A stretch of DNA of 64,000 bases from NCBI RefSeq assembly GCF_001975665.1, contig NZ_CP019419.1, positions 248,001 to 312,000 of the forward strand. The letters are read 5' to 3'. Positions 16,852-26,284 of the stretch are shown piece after piece. A program made the translations under genes and the position numbers. The DNA comes from Polaribacter reichenbachii (GTDB taxonomy: Bacteria > Bacteroidota > Bacteroidia > Flavobacteriales > Flavobacteriaceae). Position 1 is the stretch's first letter, and every line of letters begins with the position of its first letter. The notes below the pieces were generated by a model, which searched no databases, was not told where the DNA came from, and saw only the letters and a list, made by a program, of their open reading frames with translations.

Positions 16852-18744
16852 TTAATACAATACCCTAAATTTAATTGTACCATCTACCTCACGTAACTCG
16901 TCTATAACCTCTTTATTATACTCCTTATCAAGGTCTGTTATAACATAACCAACTTTAGGATCTGTAGATAAATATTGACCGTTAATATTCAGTTCATATT
17001 TTGCTAAAATTCTATTGATTTCTGCCATTACTCCTGGAACATTTTTATGGATATGTAAAAAACGATGTGCATTCGTTTGTCTTGGCAAACGAATATTAGG
17101 AAAATTCACAGCATCTACAGTATTACCAGAATTAATATAAGCCATGATTTTACTTGGTACAAAATCTGCAATATCTCTTTGCGCTTCTTCTGTACTACCA
17201 CCAACATGAGGTGTTAATATAACATTATCTAAACCTCTTAATTCTGTTTCAAACTCACCATTTTTTCTTGGCTCAGAAGGATATACATCAATAGCAGCAC
17301 CTGCTAACTTTTTACTCTTTAACGCAGCTACCAAAGCAGGAATATCAACAACAAAACCACGTGCTAGGTTTACCAACACAGCACCATCTTTCATCTGAGA
17401 AATTTCTTTTTCGCCAAAGAAGTTTTTATTTGCTGAATTATCATCAACATGTAAACTAACTGCATCAGAAATAGCTAAAAGTTCTTCTAAAGAATCCATT
17501 TTTGTAGCATTCCCTAAAGATAATTTATCTTCTACATCATAATAATAAACATCCATACCTAAAGCTTCTGCTAAAACTGATAATTGCTTACCAATATTAC
17601 CATAACCTACAATACCTAATTTTTTACCACGCACTTCTCTAGAACCTGCAGCAGTTTTTTGCCATTGCCCATTATGTATTTCTGTACTTCTTTGAAAAAC
17701 AGAACGCATTAGCATAATAATTTCTCCAATTGCTAATTCTACTACAGAACGCGTATTACTATAAGGTGCATTAAAAACTACGACTCCTCGTTCTTTACAA
17801 GCCTCTAAATTAATTTGTTTTGTTCCTATACAAAATGCACTAACTACCATTAACTTTTCTGCAGCATCTACTACTTTTTGAGTAACTTGTGTTTTAGATC
17901 GAATACCTAAAACGTGCACATCTTTTATTTTTTCTATCAATTCATCTTCTGATAAACTTTTAGAAACGGTTTCTACAGAAAAACCATCTTTAGACAACTT
18001 TGCAAAAGCATCTGGATGTACGTTTTCTAATAATAAAATCTTAATTCTGTTCTTTGGGTAACTTATATTTCTTGGCAACTTGTTAACGTATAAAAATTCA
18101 TCTAAATTTGGAGCAATATGGTCTGCGTTTTTTGTGGTTTTATCTCTAGAAACATTTTCTGTGTATGCAAAAAACTTATCGGCTACACCAGCTTCTCTAG
18201 TTACATAATCGCTATAACCATCTCCAATTACTTGTATTTCTCCTTCAAGGTTCATATCACTTAAACACTTGATTTTCCCATTATGTTGTGATAATGGGTT
18301 GTTAGCATCAAAACTAACAATTTTTCCATCAGCATCAAATTCAAAAGTATTAGCAAACACTCTTTCTGATGGTATATTGTATTCTGCTACAATAGGGTCT
18401 ATAAATTCTTTAAATCCACAGGAAATTACATAAATATCTTCTGCAAAATCTTCGAAAAACTCTTTATTACTTTCTATAGATTTAGAAACTTGCTTCTTTA
18501 AAGCTGTTATTAAACCATCTAAATCAGATTTATTGGCTTCTAATAACTTAATTCTTCTTTCTAAAGATTCTGTAAAAGAGATTTCACCATCAATTCCTAA
18601 ATTGGTAATATCTATAATTTGCTGAATAATTTCGTCTTTCTTAGGGTTATTCTCTAGCGTAATTTCTGCTAAAACATCTAAAGCTTCAACACGAGTTAAG
18701 GTGCTGTCAAAGTCGAAAATGTAATTTCTTTTTGTAGTAATCAT
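16852..18744 (-). CDS. serA: Bifunctional phosphoserine phosphatase / D-3-phosphoglycerate dehydrogenase (SerB-SerA fusion)
   Basis: A 630-residue protein joining two serine-synthesis enzymes. Residues 1-220 form a HAD phosphatase with DFDST (11-15), the motif II serine in ISCG (about 108), Lys157 and GDGYSD (174-179), so all catalytic elements are there. From about 234 a phosphoglycerate dehydrogenase follows, with the NAD motif GYGNIG (380-385), ARGFVVD, the EPRKN/LTPHVGGSTEEAQ region and a C-terminal ACT domain (about 555-630) for allosteric control. It would catalyse the first and third steps; serC is not in this window. A TATCTTTG-like box TATATTTG lies at 18791-18784. Confidence 0.9.
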   Translation of the reverse strand: MITTKRNYIFDFDSTLTRVEALDVLAEITLENNPKKDEIIQQIIDITNLGIDGEISFTESLERRIKLLEANKSDLDGLITALKKQVSKSIESNKEFFEDFAEDIYVISCGFKEFIDPIVAEYNIPSERVFANTFEFDADGKIVSFDANNPLSQHNGKIKCLSDMNLEGEIQVIGDGYSDYVTREAGVADKFFAYTENVSRDKTTKNADHIAPNLDEFLYVNKLPRNISYPKNRIKILLLENVHPDAFAKLSKDGFSVETVSKSLSEDELIEKIKDVHVLGIRSKTQVTQKVVDAAEKLMVVSAFCIGTKQINLEACKERGVVVFNAPYSNTRSVVELAIGEIIMLMRSVFQRSTEIHNGQWQKTAAGSREVRGKKLGIVGYGNIGKQLSVLAEALGMDVYYYDVEDKLSLGNATKMDSLEELLAISDAVSLHVDDNSANKNFFGEKEISQMKDGAVLVNLARGFVVDIPALVAALKSKKLAGAAIDVYPSEPRKNGEFETELRGLDNVILTPHVGGSTEEAQRDIADFVPSKIMAYINSGNTVDAVNFPNIRLPRQTNAHRFLHIHKNVPGVMAEINRILAKYELNINGQYLSTDPKVGYVITDLDKEYNKEVIDELREVDGTIKFRVLY

Positions 18745-18783
18745 TACTTTAAAATCTTGGTTGAATTTAAGTGAGTAAATCTA

Positions 18784-18791
18784 CAAATATA
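18784..18791 (-). promoter_or_regulatory. -7 box for the SerB-SerA gene
   Basis: The minus strand reads TATATTTG, matching TAnnTTTG, 39 bases upstream of the start codon. No TTG is seen at the usual spacing. Confidence 0.5.
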
Positions 18792-18884
18792 GTAGGGAAT
18801 TAAGAAGTAAGTTTTCAGTTTTATGATATAAATTTTATTAATGCAATTCTGTAAAAAACAATGTAAAAAATAGGCGCTTTTTTA

Positions 18885-19706
18885 TTAAAAATTATCAAAT
18901 CCTAAAAGTATGAACCACCAAACAATTGGCAAAGATTCTATGTAAAAAGAACTGTAGTATTTAGATTGGTCTGTTTTAGCTCTCATTAAGAAAATAATCA
19001 CTAAAAAAAAGAAAATCATAAATGGAGTTTTTAATACATTTAATGTTGATGCAAAATATTCTATAATCAACGAAAAAACCATTAACATTAAACCCAGTCT
19101 TTTGGTTTTTTCTACACCAATTCTCTTTGGGATAGTTTGTAAAGAAATCGCATCATATTTTACATCTCTAATATCAAAAGGTAAAATTAAAACCACGACA
19201 ATTAAAAAACGCTGTAACATCAACAAAACAATATTAAACGTGATTTTTTTTTCTGCATCTATGATAGGAATTAAAACAGTAAAACCAGCCCAAACTAAAG
19301 CTACAACAACAATTTTAAGATAACTGACTTCTCTTAAGGTTTTATCAAATCCGCTTAAAAAAGGCACTCCATATAAAACTGTTAAAGCAATAAATGGTAA
19401 TGTATAATAAAGTGTATTAATAGGAACTTGAAATGCATAATAACACATCCCCAAAAAACAAAAAAAAGAAAAAATTTGAATTACTTTTAAGCTATTTGTT
19501 AAACTTCTATGATGCAATTTTGCTACACCTGCATATTTCACAAAATTGTAACCTGTAATTGTGCCAAAAAACACAAAATAATTTAAGTTTGGGTTGTTAG
19601 GTAAATCAAAATAAATTTCTGTGATTCTTAAAAAAGCGTAAACTGCCAAAGCTACATGAATACTCGCTTTAATATAAAAATCGAAAATCAATTTTAAGAA
19701 TCTCAT
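18885..19706 (-). CDS. UbiA-like polytopic membrane protein lacking the first Asp motif
   Basis: A 273-residue, very hydrophobic protein with about seven to eight transmembrane helices. The segment DIRDVKYDAISLQTIPKRIG resembles the second aspartate-rich motif of UbiA prenyltransferases, including the usual TLP-x-RLG end. The first motif, normally NDxxDxxxD after helix 2, is absent: the corresponding loop reads GYNFVKYAGVAKLHHRS. It may be a diverged enzyme or a non-catalytic relative. The minus-strand box TACTTTTG (19718-19711) is so close to the start codon that the transcript may be almost leaderless. Confidence 0.65.
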   Translation of the reverse strand: MRFLKLIFDFYIKASIHVALAVYAFLRITEIYFDLPNNPNLNYFVFFGTITGYNFVKYAGVAKLHHRSLTNSLKVIQIFSFFCFLGMCYYAFQVPINTLYYTLPFIALTVLYGVPFLSGFDKTLREVSYLKIVVVALVWAGFTVLIPIIDAEKKITFNIVLLMLQRFLIVVVLILPFDIRDVKYDAISLQTIPKRIGVEKTKRLGLMLMVFSLIIEYFASTLNVLKTPFMIFFFLVIIFLMRAKTDQSKYYSSFYIESLPIVWWFILLGFDNF

Positions 19707-19710
19707 TTTA

Positions 19711-19718
19711 CAAAAGTA
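19711..19718 (-). promoter_or_regulatory. -7 box abutting the start of the UbiA-like gene
   Basis: TACTTTTG on the minus strand ends 4 bases before the ATG (19706). A transcript starting about 7 bases downstream would begin at the start codon. Confidence 0.45.
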
Positions 19719-19892
19719 AAGTTTATGTTAATAACATTTTAATTTGGTTGATAATTAACAGAGTTTTATCATTTTTAATAGAACTTTAGAACTCATTAAA
19801 TCATTATTTTTGTTGTTTTTTAAATCGATAAAAGTCGTTTATAATTTCAGGTACTAAATCGATTGAAATAAGACTTTTTAAAACTTTATTTA

Positions 19893-22778
19893 ATGAACAC
19901 AAATTCGTTTCAATTAAGGCATATAGGGCCAAATGTAAATGAGCAAGAAAAGATGTTAAAAGCTATTAAAGCAGATAGTTTAGAACAACTGATTTATGAA
20001 ACTGTACCAGACAATATCCGTTTAAAAGATGATTTAGATTTAGATCCTGCAATGAGCGAATATGAGTATTTACAGCACATTAACGACCTTGCTAATAAAA
20101 ATAAAGTATTTAAAACGTACATTGGTTTAGGTTACCATGAAGCAATTGTACCAAGTGTAATTCAACGAAATATTTTAGAAAACCCAGGTTGGTACACAGC
20201 TTACACACCTTACCAAGCAGAAATTGCTCAAGGTCGTTTAGAGGCTTTGTTAAATTACCAAACTATGGTTTGCGATTTAACTGGTATGGAATTGGCAAAC
20301 GCTTCTTTGTTAGACGAATCTACTGCTGCTGCAGAAGCTATGGCATTATTGTTTGATGTTAGAGAACGTGTAAAGAAAAAAGCAGGTGCAAATAAGTTTT
20401 TTGTTTCTGATGAAATTCTGCCACAAACCTTATCCTTATTACAAACACGCTCCACTCCTATTGGTATTGAATTGGTAATTGGTAATCATGAAGAATTTGA
20501 TTTTGCTGATGATTATTTTGGAGCCATTTTGCAATATCCTGGTAAATTCGGTCAAATTTTTGATTATGAAAATTTTGTTGACAAAGCCAATGAAAATGAT
20601 ATAAAAGTTGCTGTTGCTGCAGATATTTTATCACTTGTAAAATTAAAAGCTCCTGGTGAATTTGGTGCTTCTGTAGTAGTAGGAACTACACAACGTTTTG
20701 GAATTCCTTTAGGTTATGGAGGTCCTCACGCAGCTTATTTTGCTACCAAAGAAAAATATAAAAGAAGTATTCCAGGACGTATTATTGGTGTAACTAAAGA
20801 TATGAATGGTAAGCGTGCTTTAAGAATGGCATTGCAAACCAGAGAGCAACATATTAAAAGAGAAAGAGCAACTTCTAATATTTGTACAGCACAAGTTTTA
20901 TTAGCTGTTATGGCTGGAATGTATGCCGTGTACCATGGTAAAAATGGTTTACAATATATTGCTGATACAGTTCATAATAAAACAAAATTAGTTGCAGATT
21001 TTTTAGAAAAAGCTGGGTTTAAACAACTAAATTCTTCTTATTTTGATACACTTTTAGTAGAGATTGATGCCATCAGATTAAAACCAATTGCAGAATCTTT
21101 TAAAGTAAATTTTAATTATGTTGATGACAATTCAGTGTCTATTTCTATAAACGAAGCTACTACTCAAAAAGACTTAATGACTTTGTTTACCATTTTTGGT
21201 CAGATGAAAAAAAGACCAAATCCTGTAAATGAAGAAAATTACGATACTTTTTCTCAAATTTTAACGCAAGAACCTTTTCATTCGGATTTTGAAGTTATAA
21301 ATGATTCTATTACTAGAAATACATCATTCTTAAACAATGAAGTATTTAACACGTATCATTCAGAAACAGATATGATGCGTTATATAAAGAAATTAGAACG
21401 CAAAGATTTAGCTTTAAATCATTCTATGATATCTTTAGGATCTTGTACTATGAAATTAAATGCAGCATCAGAAATGTTGCCTTTAAGTAATCCTAATTGG
21501 GGTAACATTCACCCTTTTGTGCCTTTAAATCAAGCGCAAGGTTATCAAGAAGTTCTTAAAAAATTAGAACATCAATTAAATATTATTACTGGTTTTGCAG
21601 GCACTTCTTTACAACCTAATTCTGGTGCACAAGGCGAGTTTGCTGGTTTAATGACCATAAGAGCTTATCATCAATCTAGAGGAGATGATCATCGAAATAT
21701 TTGTATTATTCCTGCTTCTGCACATGGTACAAATCCTGCTTCTGCTGTTATGGCTGGTATGAAAGTGATTGTAACCAAAACTGCTGAAAATGGTAATATT
21801 GATGTTGCTGATTTACGAGAAAAAGCAGAATTACATTCAGATAATTTAGCAGCGTTAATGGTAACTTATCCATCTACACACGGTGTTTTTGAAAGCGAAA
21901 TCAAAGAAATCACCAAAATTATTCACGATAATGGTGGTCAAGTTTATATGGATGGTGCAAATATGAATGCTCAAGTTGGTTTAACAAATCCTGCAACAAT
22001 TGGCGCAGATGTTTGTCATTTAAACTTACATAAAACTTTTGCCATTCCTCATGGTGGTGGTGGCCCAGGAGTAGGGCCAATTTGTGTAGCACCTCAACTC
22101 GTGCCTTTTCTGCCTACAAATCCGGTTATTGAAACTGGTGGAGAAAATGCAATTACAGCTATTTCTGCAGCTCCTTGGGGCTCTGCTTTAGTTTGCCTAA
22201 TTTCTTATGGATATATTACAATGTTAGGTTTTAGAGGATTAACTAACTCAACAAAAAATGCAATTTTAAATGCAAATTATATTAAGGAGCGTTTAAATGG
22301 TCATTTTGATACTTTATATACAGGTGAAAAAGGACGTGCAGCTCACGAAATGATTATTGATTGTAGAGATTTTAAACAAAAAGGAATTGAAGTTGTAGAT
22401 ATTGCCAAACGATTGATGGATTATGGTTTTCACGCACCAACTGTTTCTTTTCCTGTTGGTGGCACAATGATGATAGAACCAACAGAATCAGAATCTATTC
22501 CTGAATTAGATCGCTTTTGTGATGCTATGATTGCCATTCGTGAAGAAATTAAAAATGCTACTAAAGAAGATGCAAATAATCCTTTAAAAAATGCCCCTCA
22601 TACTCAAGAAATGTTAACTGCAGATGATTGGCAATTGCCATACACCAGAAAACAGGCAGCTTTTCCTTTAGAATATATTGCTGATAACAAATTCTGGCCA
22701 ACTGTTAGAAGAGTTGATGATGCTTTTGGTGATAGAAACTTGAATTGTTCTTGTAACCCAATAGAAGATTATATGTAG
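19893..22778 (+). CDS. gcvP: Glycine dehydrogenase (decarboxylating), P protein of the glycine cleavage system
   Basis: A 961-residue PLP enzyme that decarboxylates glycine and passes the aminomethyl group to the lipoyl H protein. It is the single-chain (alpha-beta fused) form. The PLP lysine is Lys714 in HLNLHKTFAIPHGGGGPG, followed by the glycine-rich loop. The N terminus has the usual RHIGP motif and the mid-section SLGSCTMKLNAASEM. gcvH and gcvT are not nearby, as is common in Bacteroidota. A TATTTTTG box is at 19805-19812. Confidence 0.96.
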   Translation: MNTNSFQLRHIGPNVNEQEKMLKAIKADSLEQLIYETVPDNIRLKDDLDLDPAMSEYEYLQHINDLANKNKVFKTYIGLGYHEAIVPSVIQRNILENPGWYTAYTPYQAEIAQGRLEALLNYQTMVCDLTGMELANASLLDESTAAAEAMALLFDVRERVKKKAGANKFFVSDEILPQTLSLLQTRSTPIGIELVIGNHEEFDFADDYFGAILQYPGKFGQIFDYENFVDKANENDIKVAVAADILSLVKLKAPGEFGASVVVGTTQRFGIPLGYGGPHAAYFATKEKYKRSIPGRIIGVTKDMNGKRALRMALQTREQHIKRERATSNICTAQVLLAVMAGMYAVYHGKNGLQYIADTVHNKTKLVADFLEKAGFKQLNSSYFDTLLVEIDAIRLKPIAESFKVNFNYVDDNSVSISINEATTQKDLMTLFTIFGQMKKRPNPVNEENYDTFSQILTQEPFHSDFEVINDSITRNTSFLNNEVFNTYHSETDMMRYIKKLERKDLALNHSMISLGSCTMKLNAASEMLPLSNPNWGNIHPFVPLNQAQGYQEVLKKLEHQLNIITGFAGTSLQPNSGAQGEFAGLMTIRAYHQSRGDDHRNICIIPASAHGTNPASAVMAGMKVIVTKTAENGNIDVADLREKAELHSDNLAALMVTYPSTHGVFESEIKEITKIIHDNGGQVYMDGANMNAQVGLTNPATIGADVCHLNLHKTFAIPHGGGGPGVGPICVAPQLVPFLPTNPVIETGGENAITAISAAPWGSALVCLISYGYITMLGFRGLTNSTKNAILNANYIKERLNGHFDTLYTGEKGRAAHEMIIDCRDFKQKGIEVVDIAKRLMDYGFHAPTVSFPVGGTMMIEPTESESIPELDRFCDAMIAIREEIKNATKEDANNPLKNAPHTQEMLTADDWQLPYTRKQAAFPLEYIADNKFWPTVRRVDDAFGDRNLNCSCNPIEDYM

Positions 22779-22920
22779 AAATAATTGTGTGATTAATAAT
22801 TTTAACAAAAATATTCAAATAACCATTAAATTATTATTGATAAATAAATAAATTTGATAGTTTTAAGAATTGTTTTAGATATACAAAAGAAATTACATAA
22901 TTAATTGATTGATTTTTTAA

Positions 22921-23625
22921 ATGAAGATTAGCTTAATAGATTCTAATGAAAATAGAATTTTACAGAATGATATTATTAGAAAAATTAGAGATTTAATAAA
23001 CTCTAAAAATTTAGAACGTGGAGAAAAACTACCTTCTGAACGTGTTATTTCTGAAAAAATTAATGTCAAAAGAAATCATATTAAAGAAGCGATTAAAAGA
23101 TTAGAGTTTTATGGCGTAGTAAAATCAATATCGCAAAGTGGTACTTTTTTATCTATTGGCTTAACAGGTTTTAATGGAATTGTAGAAGAAATTTTAACAA
23201 TAGATTCGCCTTCTTTTATAGAACTAGCAGAAACCAGAATTTCTTTAGAGTTAAAAACAGTTGCTTTAGCTTCTAAAAGAAGAACAGAAGAAGATTTAAT
23301 TAGAATTGAAAACACACTTAAAGCATTTGAATTAAAAATTACTAATGGTAAAGATTATTTAGAAGAAGATTTATTGTTTCATTTAGCTATTGCAAAAGCA
23401 AGCAAAAACAATACAATGCTTTCTGTAATGTTATTAATTATACCTCCTATTTTAGATACTTACGAAAGAGATGCGGTTTGCGATGGCGATCAAGTATTAT
23501 CAGAAATAAATAAACATAAAGATATCTATTTAGCAATAAAAGCAAAAGACACTAAAAAAGCCGAAGAAATGATGCAAAAACATTTCTTTAAACTATCAAA
23601 ATTTATAGAAAATAAAAAAACTTAA
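22921..23625 (+). CDS. GntR-family transcriptional regulator, FadR/FCD subfamily
   Basis: A 234-residue DNA-binding protein. Residues 10-78 form the GntR winged helix (GEKLPSERVISEKINVKRNHIKEAIKRLEFYGVV, then a wing with SQSGTF). The rest is an all-helical FCD ligand domain with the expected metal-type residues (ARISLE-like TRISLE, DLLFHLAIAKAS, and a C-terminal MMQKHFFK). FCD regulators respond to small organic acids; the ligand here is unknown. It stands 142 bases after gcvP with no strong terminator between, so a link to glycine metabolism is possible but unproven. Confidence 0.88.
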   Translation: MKISLIDSNENRILQNDIIRKIRDLINSKNLERGEKLPSERVISEKINVKRNHIKEAIKRLEFYGVVKSISQSGTFLSIGLTGFNGIVEEILTIDSPSFIELAETRISLELKTVALASKRRTEEDLIRIENTLKAFELKITNGKDYLEEDLLFHLAIAKASKNNTMLSVMLLIIPPILDTYERDAVCDGDQVLSEINKHKDIYLAIKAKDTKKAEEMMQKHFFKLSKFIENKKT

Positions 23626-23688
23626 AATAAACTTATAATTATTTGAATAGTTAATTTATTTTAAAAATACACATACCTTTTAAACATT

Positions 23689-23743
23689 AAAAAACTGTTT
23701 CTGTTTACTGATTTTTTTTCAGTTTCAGAAGCTGTTTTTTATT
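23689..23743 (+). terminator. Imperfect hairpin with T-run after the GntR gene
   Basis: AAAAAACTGTTTCTG pairs imperfectly with CAGAAGCTGTTTTTT across a T-rich loop. It is a plausible intrinsic terminator for the GntR gene, weaker than the others in the window. Confidence 0.45.
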
Positions 23744-23830
23744 TAACATAGAAGTTACAATTACTTAATAATTAGTAGTCAATTTGGAATAGTTATTGGT
23801 TTTAGTAAAAACTAATTTTAAAACTATAAA

Positions 23831-24454
23831 ATGAAAAAATTATTACTGATTACTTTGTTAATTGCAAACACAATTTACGCACAAGAGAAAAAGGAAAAAG
23901 TAAATATTCTAAAAAATACTTGGTTAATTGGAGGGAAAATATCCCTAAGCTCAACAAATGCAGAAACAACAGATAACAACACCTCCAAAGGCTATGGAAT
24001 TTCACTAAATCCTGAAATCGGATTTACAATAAAAAACAATCTAGTCTTAGGATTAGGTTTGGGTTATGATTATTATAAAAATGAAAACACAGATGCTCTA
24101 AACTACTCAAGATCTAGAAACGTTTTGAGTATAGCACCATATGTCAAAAAATTTATACCAATCAACTCTCATTTATTATTCTCTTTAAAAGGTGAAGCTA
24201 GATTTTCTACGGATGAAAACAAAAACAGTGATTCAACAAATCTATCTAGAAATAAGACTTTCTTTGTTGGTTTTAGACCTGGTATAACCTATTTTTTATC
24301 AAAAAGAATTTCTTTGGATGCTAATATTGGTTCAATTGGCTATTCTCACTTTAATAGAAAGTATGACACCAATGATGAAACTTACAAGTCAAATTCATTT
24401 AACCTTAATTTAAATTCCTCAGATTTTCTGTTTGGTTTCACTTATTATTTATAA
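23831..24454 (+). CDS. Outer-membrane beta-barrel protein
   Basis: A 207-residue protein with a signal peptide (1-17, ending IYAQ) and alternating hydrophobic/polar strands typical of a small eight-stranded barrel, for example GYGISLNPEIGFTIKNN, LVLGLGLGYDYY and the final FLFGFTYYL ending. No specific family motif is recognised. Expected location is the outer membrane; function unknown. It is followed by its own terminator. Confidence 0.75.
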   Translation: MKKLLLITLLIANTIYAQEKKEKVNILKNTWLIGGKISLSSTNAETTDNNTSKGYGISLNPEIGFTIKNNLVLGLGLGYDYYKNENTDALNYSRSRNVLSIAPYVKKFIPINSHLLFSLKGEARFSTDENKNSDSTNLSRNKTFFVGFRPGITYFLSKRISLDANIGSIGYSHFNRKYDTNDETYKSNSFNLNLNSSDFLFGFTYYL

Positions 24455-24482
24455 TTAAATTAGTAAGCTAATTTTTATAATC

Positions 24483-24516
24483 AATCCGTTTAAAATAATT
24501 TAGACGGATTTTTTTA
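24483..24516 (+). terminator. Intrinsic terminator after the beta-barrel gene
   Basis: AATCCGTTTA, a short A/T loop, and TAGACGGATT followed by a run of Ts, about 30 bases after the stop codon. Confidence 0.8.
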
Positions 24517-24519
24517 TGA

Positions 24520-25191
24520 TTAAAAAACCTCAAAAAACCAAGTAACAACAACACCTTTCCCATCAGCTAAATCAATAGATAACAATTCTTTTTTAGTTTT
24601 TGCTTTAAAATTAAAAGGTGATTTTAAAATATCTAATCCGCTTTGTTTTTTTATTCTGATGCCTTGTCCTGAAATAATATCTTTATTGGGCTCAAAGTCT
24701 CCTTTTGGTAAGTGTTCAGTTAAAATTAAGTATTTATAATTGCTTAATTTGTTTAGAATATTTTCAACTTCTGCATTCGATAAATGTTGTAAAACCTGTC
24801 TAATAAATACACAATCAGCTTTTGGTAATTCGTCTTTTGCAATATCTAAACATTTGAATTCTAAATTATCCGCTTTAAATTTCTCTTTATTATAATTGAT
24901 TAAATCCTCTACAACATCAATTGCAGTATATTTTTTTGTGTTTTTATAAAGTGCTTTACCAATATTAAAATCGCCACAACCTAAATCTAGAACAGAAATA
25001 GGATTATCAAAAGAATTTAAAAATTCATTTATGATTTTAATATAAGGATCAACCAATTCAGGATTATGAGAACCAAAACCAGAGTAGAATTCAGTTTCAT
25101 TTCCTCCCCAAAGATTTAGGTCGTAAATCTGATCCATTATCTTTTTAGTTGGCCAAGGTTTTTTTATTTTTTTTGATTGATTTTTCTTCAT
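24520..25191 (-). CDS. Class I SAM-dependent methyltransferase
   Basis: A 223-residue protein with the SAM-binding motif VLDLGCGDFNIG (67-78), an acidic residue at the end of the next strand (AIDVVED) and a CVFIRQVLQHL segment as motif IV. The N terminus is basic. The substrate is unknown; the layout is of the small-molecule or general methyltransferase type rather than of RNA MTases. It is convergent with the beta-barrel gene and has no close partner. Confidence 0.82.
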   Translation of the reverse strand: MKKNQSKKIKKPWPTKKIMDQIYDLNLWGGNETEFYSGFGSHNPELVDPYIKIINEFLNSFDNPISVLDLGCGDFNIGKALYKNTKKYTAIDVVEDLINYNKEKFKADNLEFKCLDIAKDELPKADCVFIRQVLQHLSNAEVENILNKLSNYKYLILTEHLPKGDFEPNKDIISGQGIRIKKQSGLDILKSPFNFKAKTKKELLSIDLADGKGVVVTWFFEVF

Positions 25192-25311
25192 TAAATAATT
25201 TAATCAAACACAAATTTAAAATTTTATGAGTTGTCTGATCTTTTTATCAAAAGAAAAATCATCAAAACTGACACTTACCAGTATTTCACATTTTAAGTAA
25301 ACTAAGATAAC

Positions 25312-25319
25312 TATCTTTG
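25312..25319 (+). promoter_or_regulatory. -7 box for the GHMP kinase operon
   Basis: TATCTTTG matches TAnnTTTG and lies 35 bases before the kinase start codon. A -33 TTG is not evident. Confidence 0.5.
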
Positions 25320-25354
25320 CAATTATCTAAGCAAAATGAAATCTTTACAACCCA

Positions 25355-26284
25355 ATGACAAACTATTACTCTAATGGAAAACTGTTGCTAACAGGAGAAT
25401 ATCTTGTATTAGATGGCGCAAAATCATTAGCAATTCCCACAAAATTTGGGCAAGATTTAATTATTGAAAAAATAAAAGAACCTCAAATTATTTGGGGAAG
25501 TTTTACAATGACAGGCGAATGTTGGTTTGAAGCCATTTTTGATTTGCCAAAATTACGTTTGGCAAACTGCACTTTTAATTCTGATAAAGAAGGAAGTGCA
25601 GAATTTATTGCAGAAACTTTGTTAGAAATTTTGCATGAAGCCAAAAGAATGAATCCAGATTTTTTAGCTGCTGAAAATGGTTTTGTTGTAAAAACGAAAC
25701 TTACATTCCCAAGAAATTGGGGTTTAGGGAGTTCATCAACCTTAATAAATTCTATTGCTTCTTGGGCAAAAGTAGATGCTTTTCAATTATTATGGAATTC
25801 TTTTAAAGGCAGTGGATATGATATTGCTTGTGCACAAAATGATTCGCCTATTTTTTATGAAATTCAGGATAAAAAACCTGTTGTACAACAAGTCAATTTT
25901 AATCCGAGTTTTAAAGAAAACATCTTTTTTGTGTATTTAAATCAGAAACAAGATTCTAAAGAAGGTATTGCAAAATTTAGGGAAAGTAATATTAATTTTG
26001 ATAAAGAAATAATGCGTATTTCTGAAATTTCTGAGTCTTTTTTAAAGGTAAATTCAATTACAGAATTTAATAAATTGATTATTGAACACGAACAAATTAT
26101 AAGTTCAATCATCAAATTAAAACCAGTTAAAGAACAATTATTTTCTGATTATTTTGGAGAAATTAAAAGTTTAGGAGCTTGGGGTGGAGATTTTGTAATG
26201 GCTACAGGAAACGAAAAAACAAAAGCATATTTTAACAACAAAGGATTTAATACAATTCTTACTTATTCAGAAATGATTTTATGA
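25355..26284 (+). CDS. GYDIA-family GHMP kinase
   Basis: A 309-residue small-molecule kinase. It starts YYSNGKLLLTGEYLVLDGA, the N-terminal GHMP substrate-binding motif, has the ATP loop FPRNWGLGSSSTL (about 118-130) and the signature SGYDIA (153-158) that gives the family its name. Members occur in Bacteroidota near mevalonate-pathway genes. The substrate is not established; phosphomevalonate is an attractive candidate because mevalonate kinase and the decarboxylase are encoded elsewhere in this window. The stop overlaps the next gene by four bases. Confidence 0.88.
   Translation: MTNYYSNGKLLLTGEYLVLDGAKSLAIPTKFGQDLIIEKIKEPQIIWGSFTMTGECWFEAIFDLPKLRLANCTFNSDKEGSAEFIAETLLEILHEAKRMNPDFLAAENGFVVKTKLTFPRNWGLGSSSTLINSIASWAKVDAFQLLWNSFKGSGYDIACAQNDSPIFYEIQDKKPVVQQVNFNPSFKENIFFVYLNQKQDSKEGIAKFRESNINFDKEIMRISEISESFLKVNSITEFNKLIIEHEQIISSIIKLKPVKEQLFSDYFGEIKSLGAWGGDFVMATGNEKTKAYFNNKGFNTILTYSEMIL

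Noticed and set aside
25336..25374. 12-codon ORF overlapping the GYDIA kinase start
   Set aside because: Too short, with no ribosome-binding site or conservation evidence; may arise by chance.
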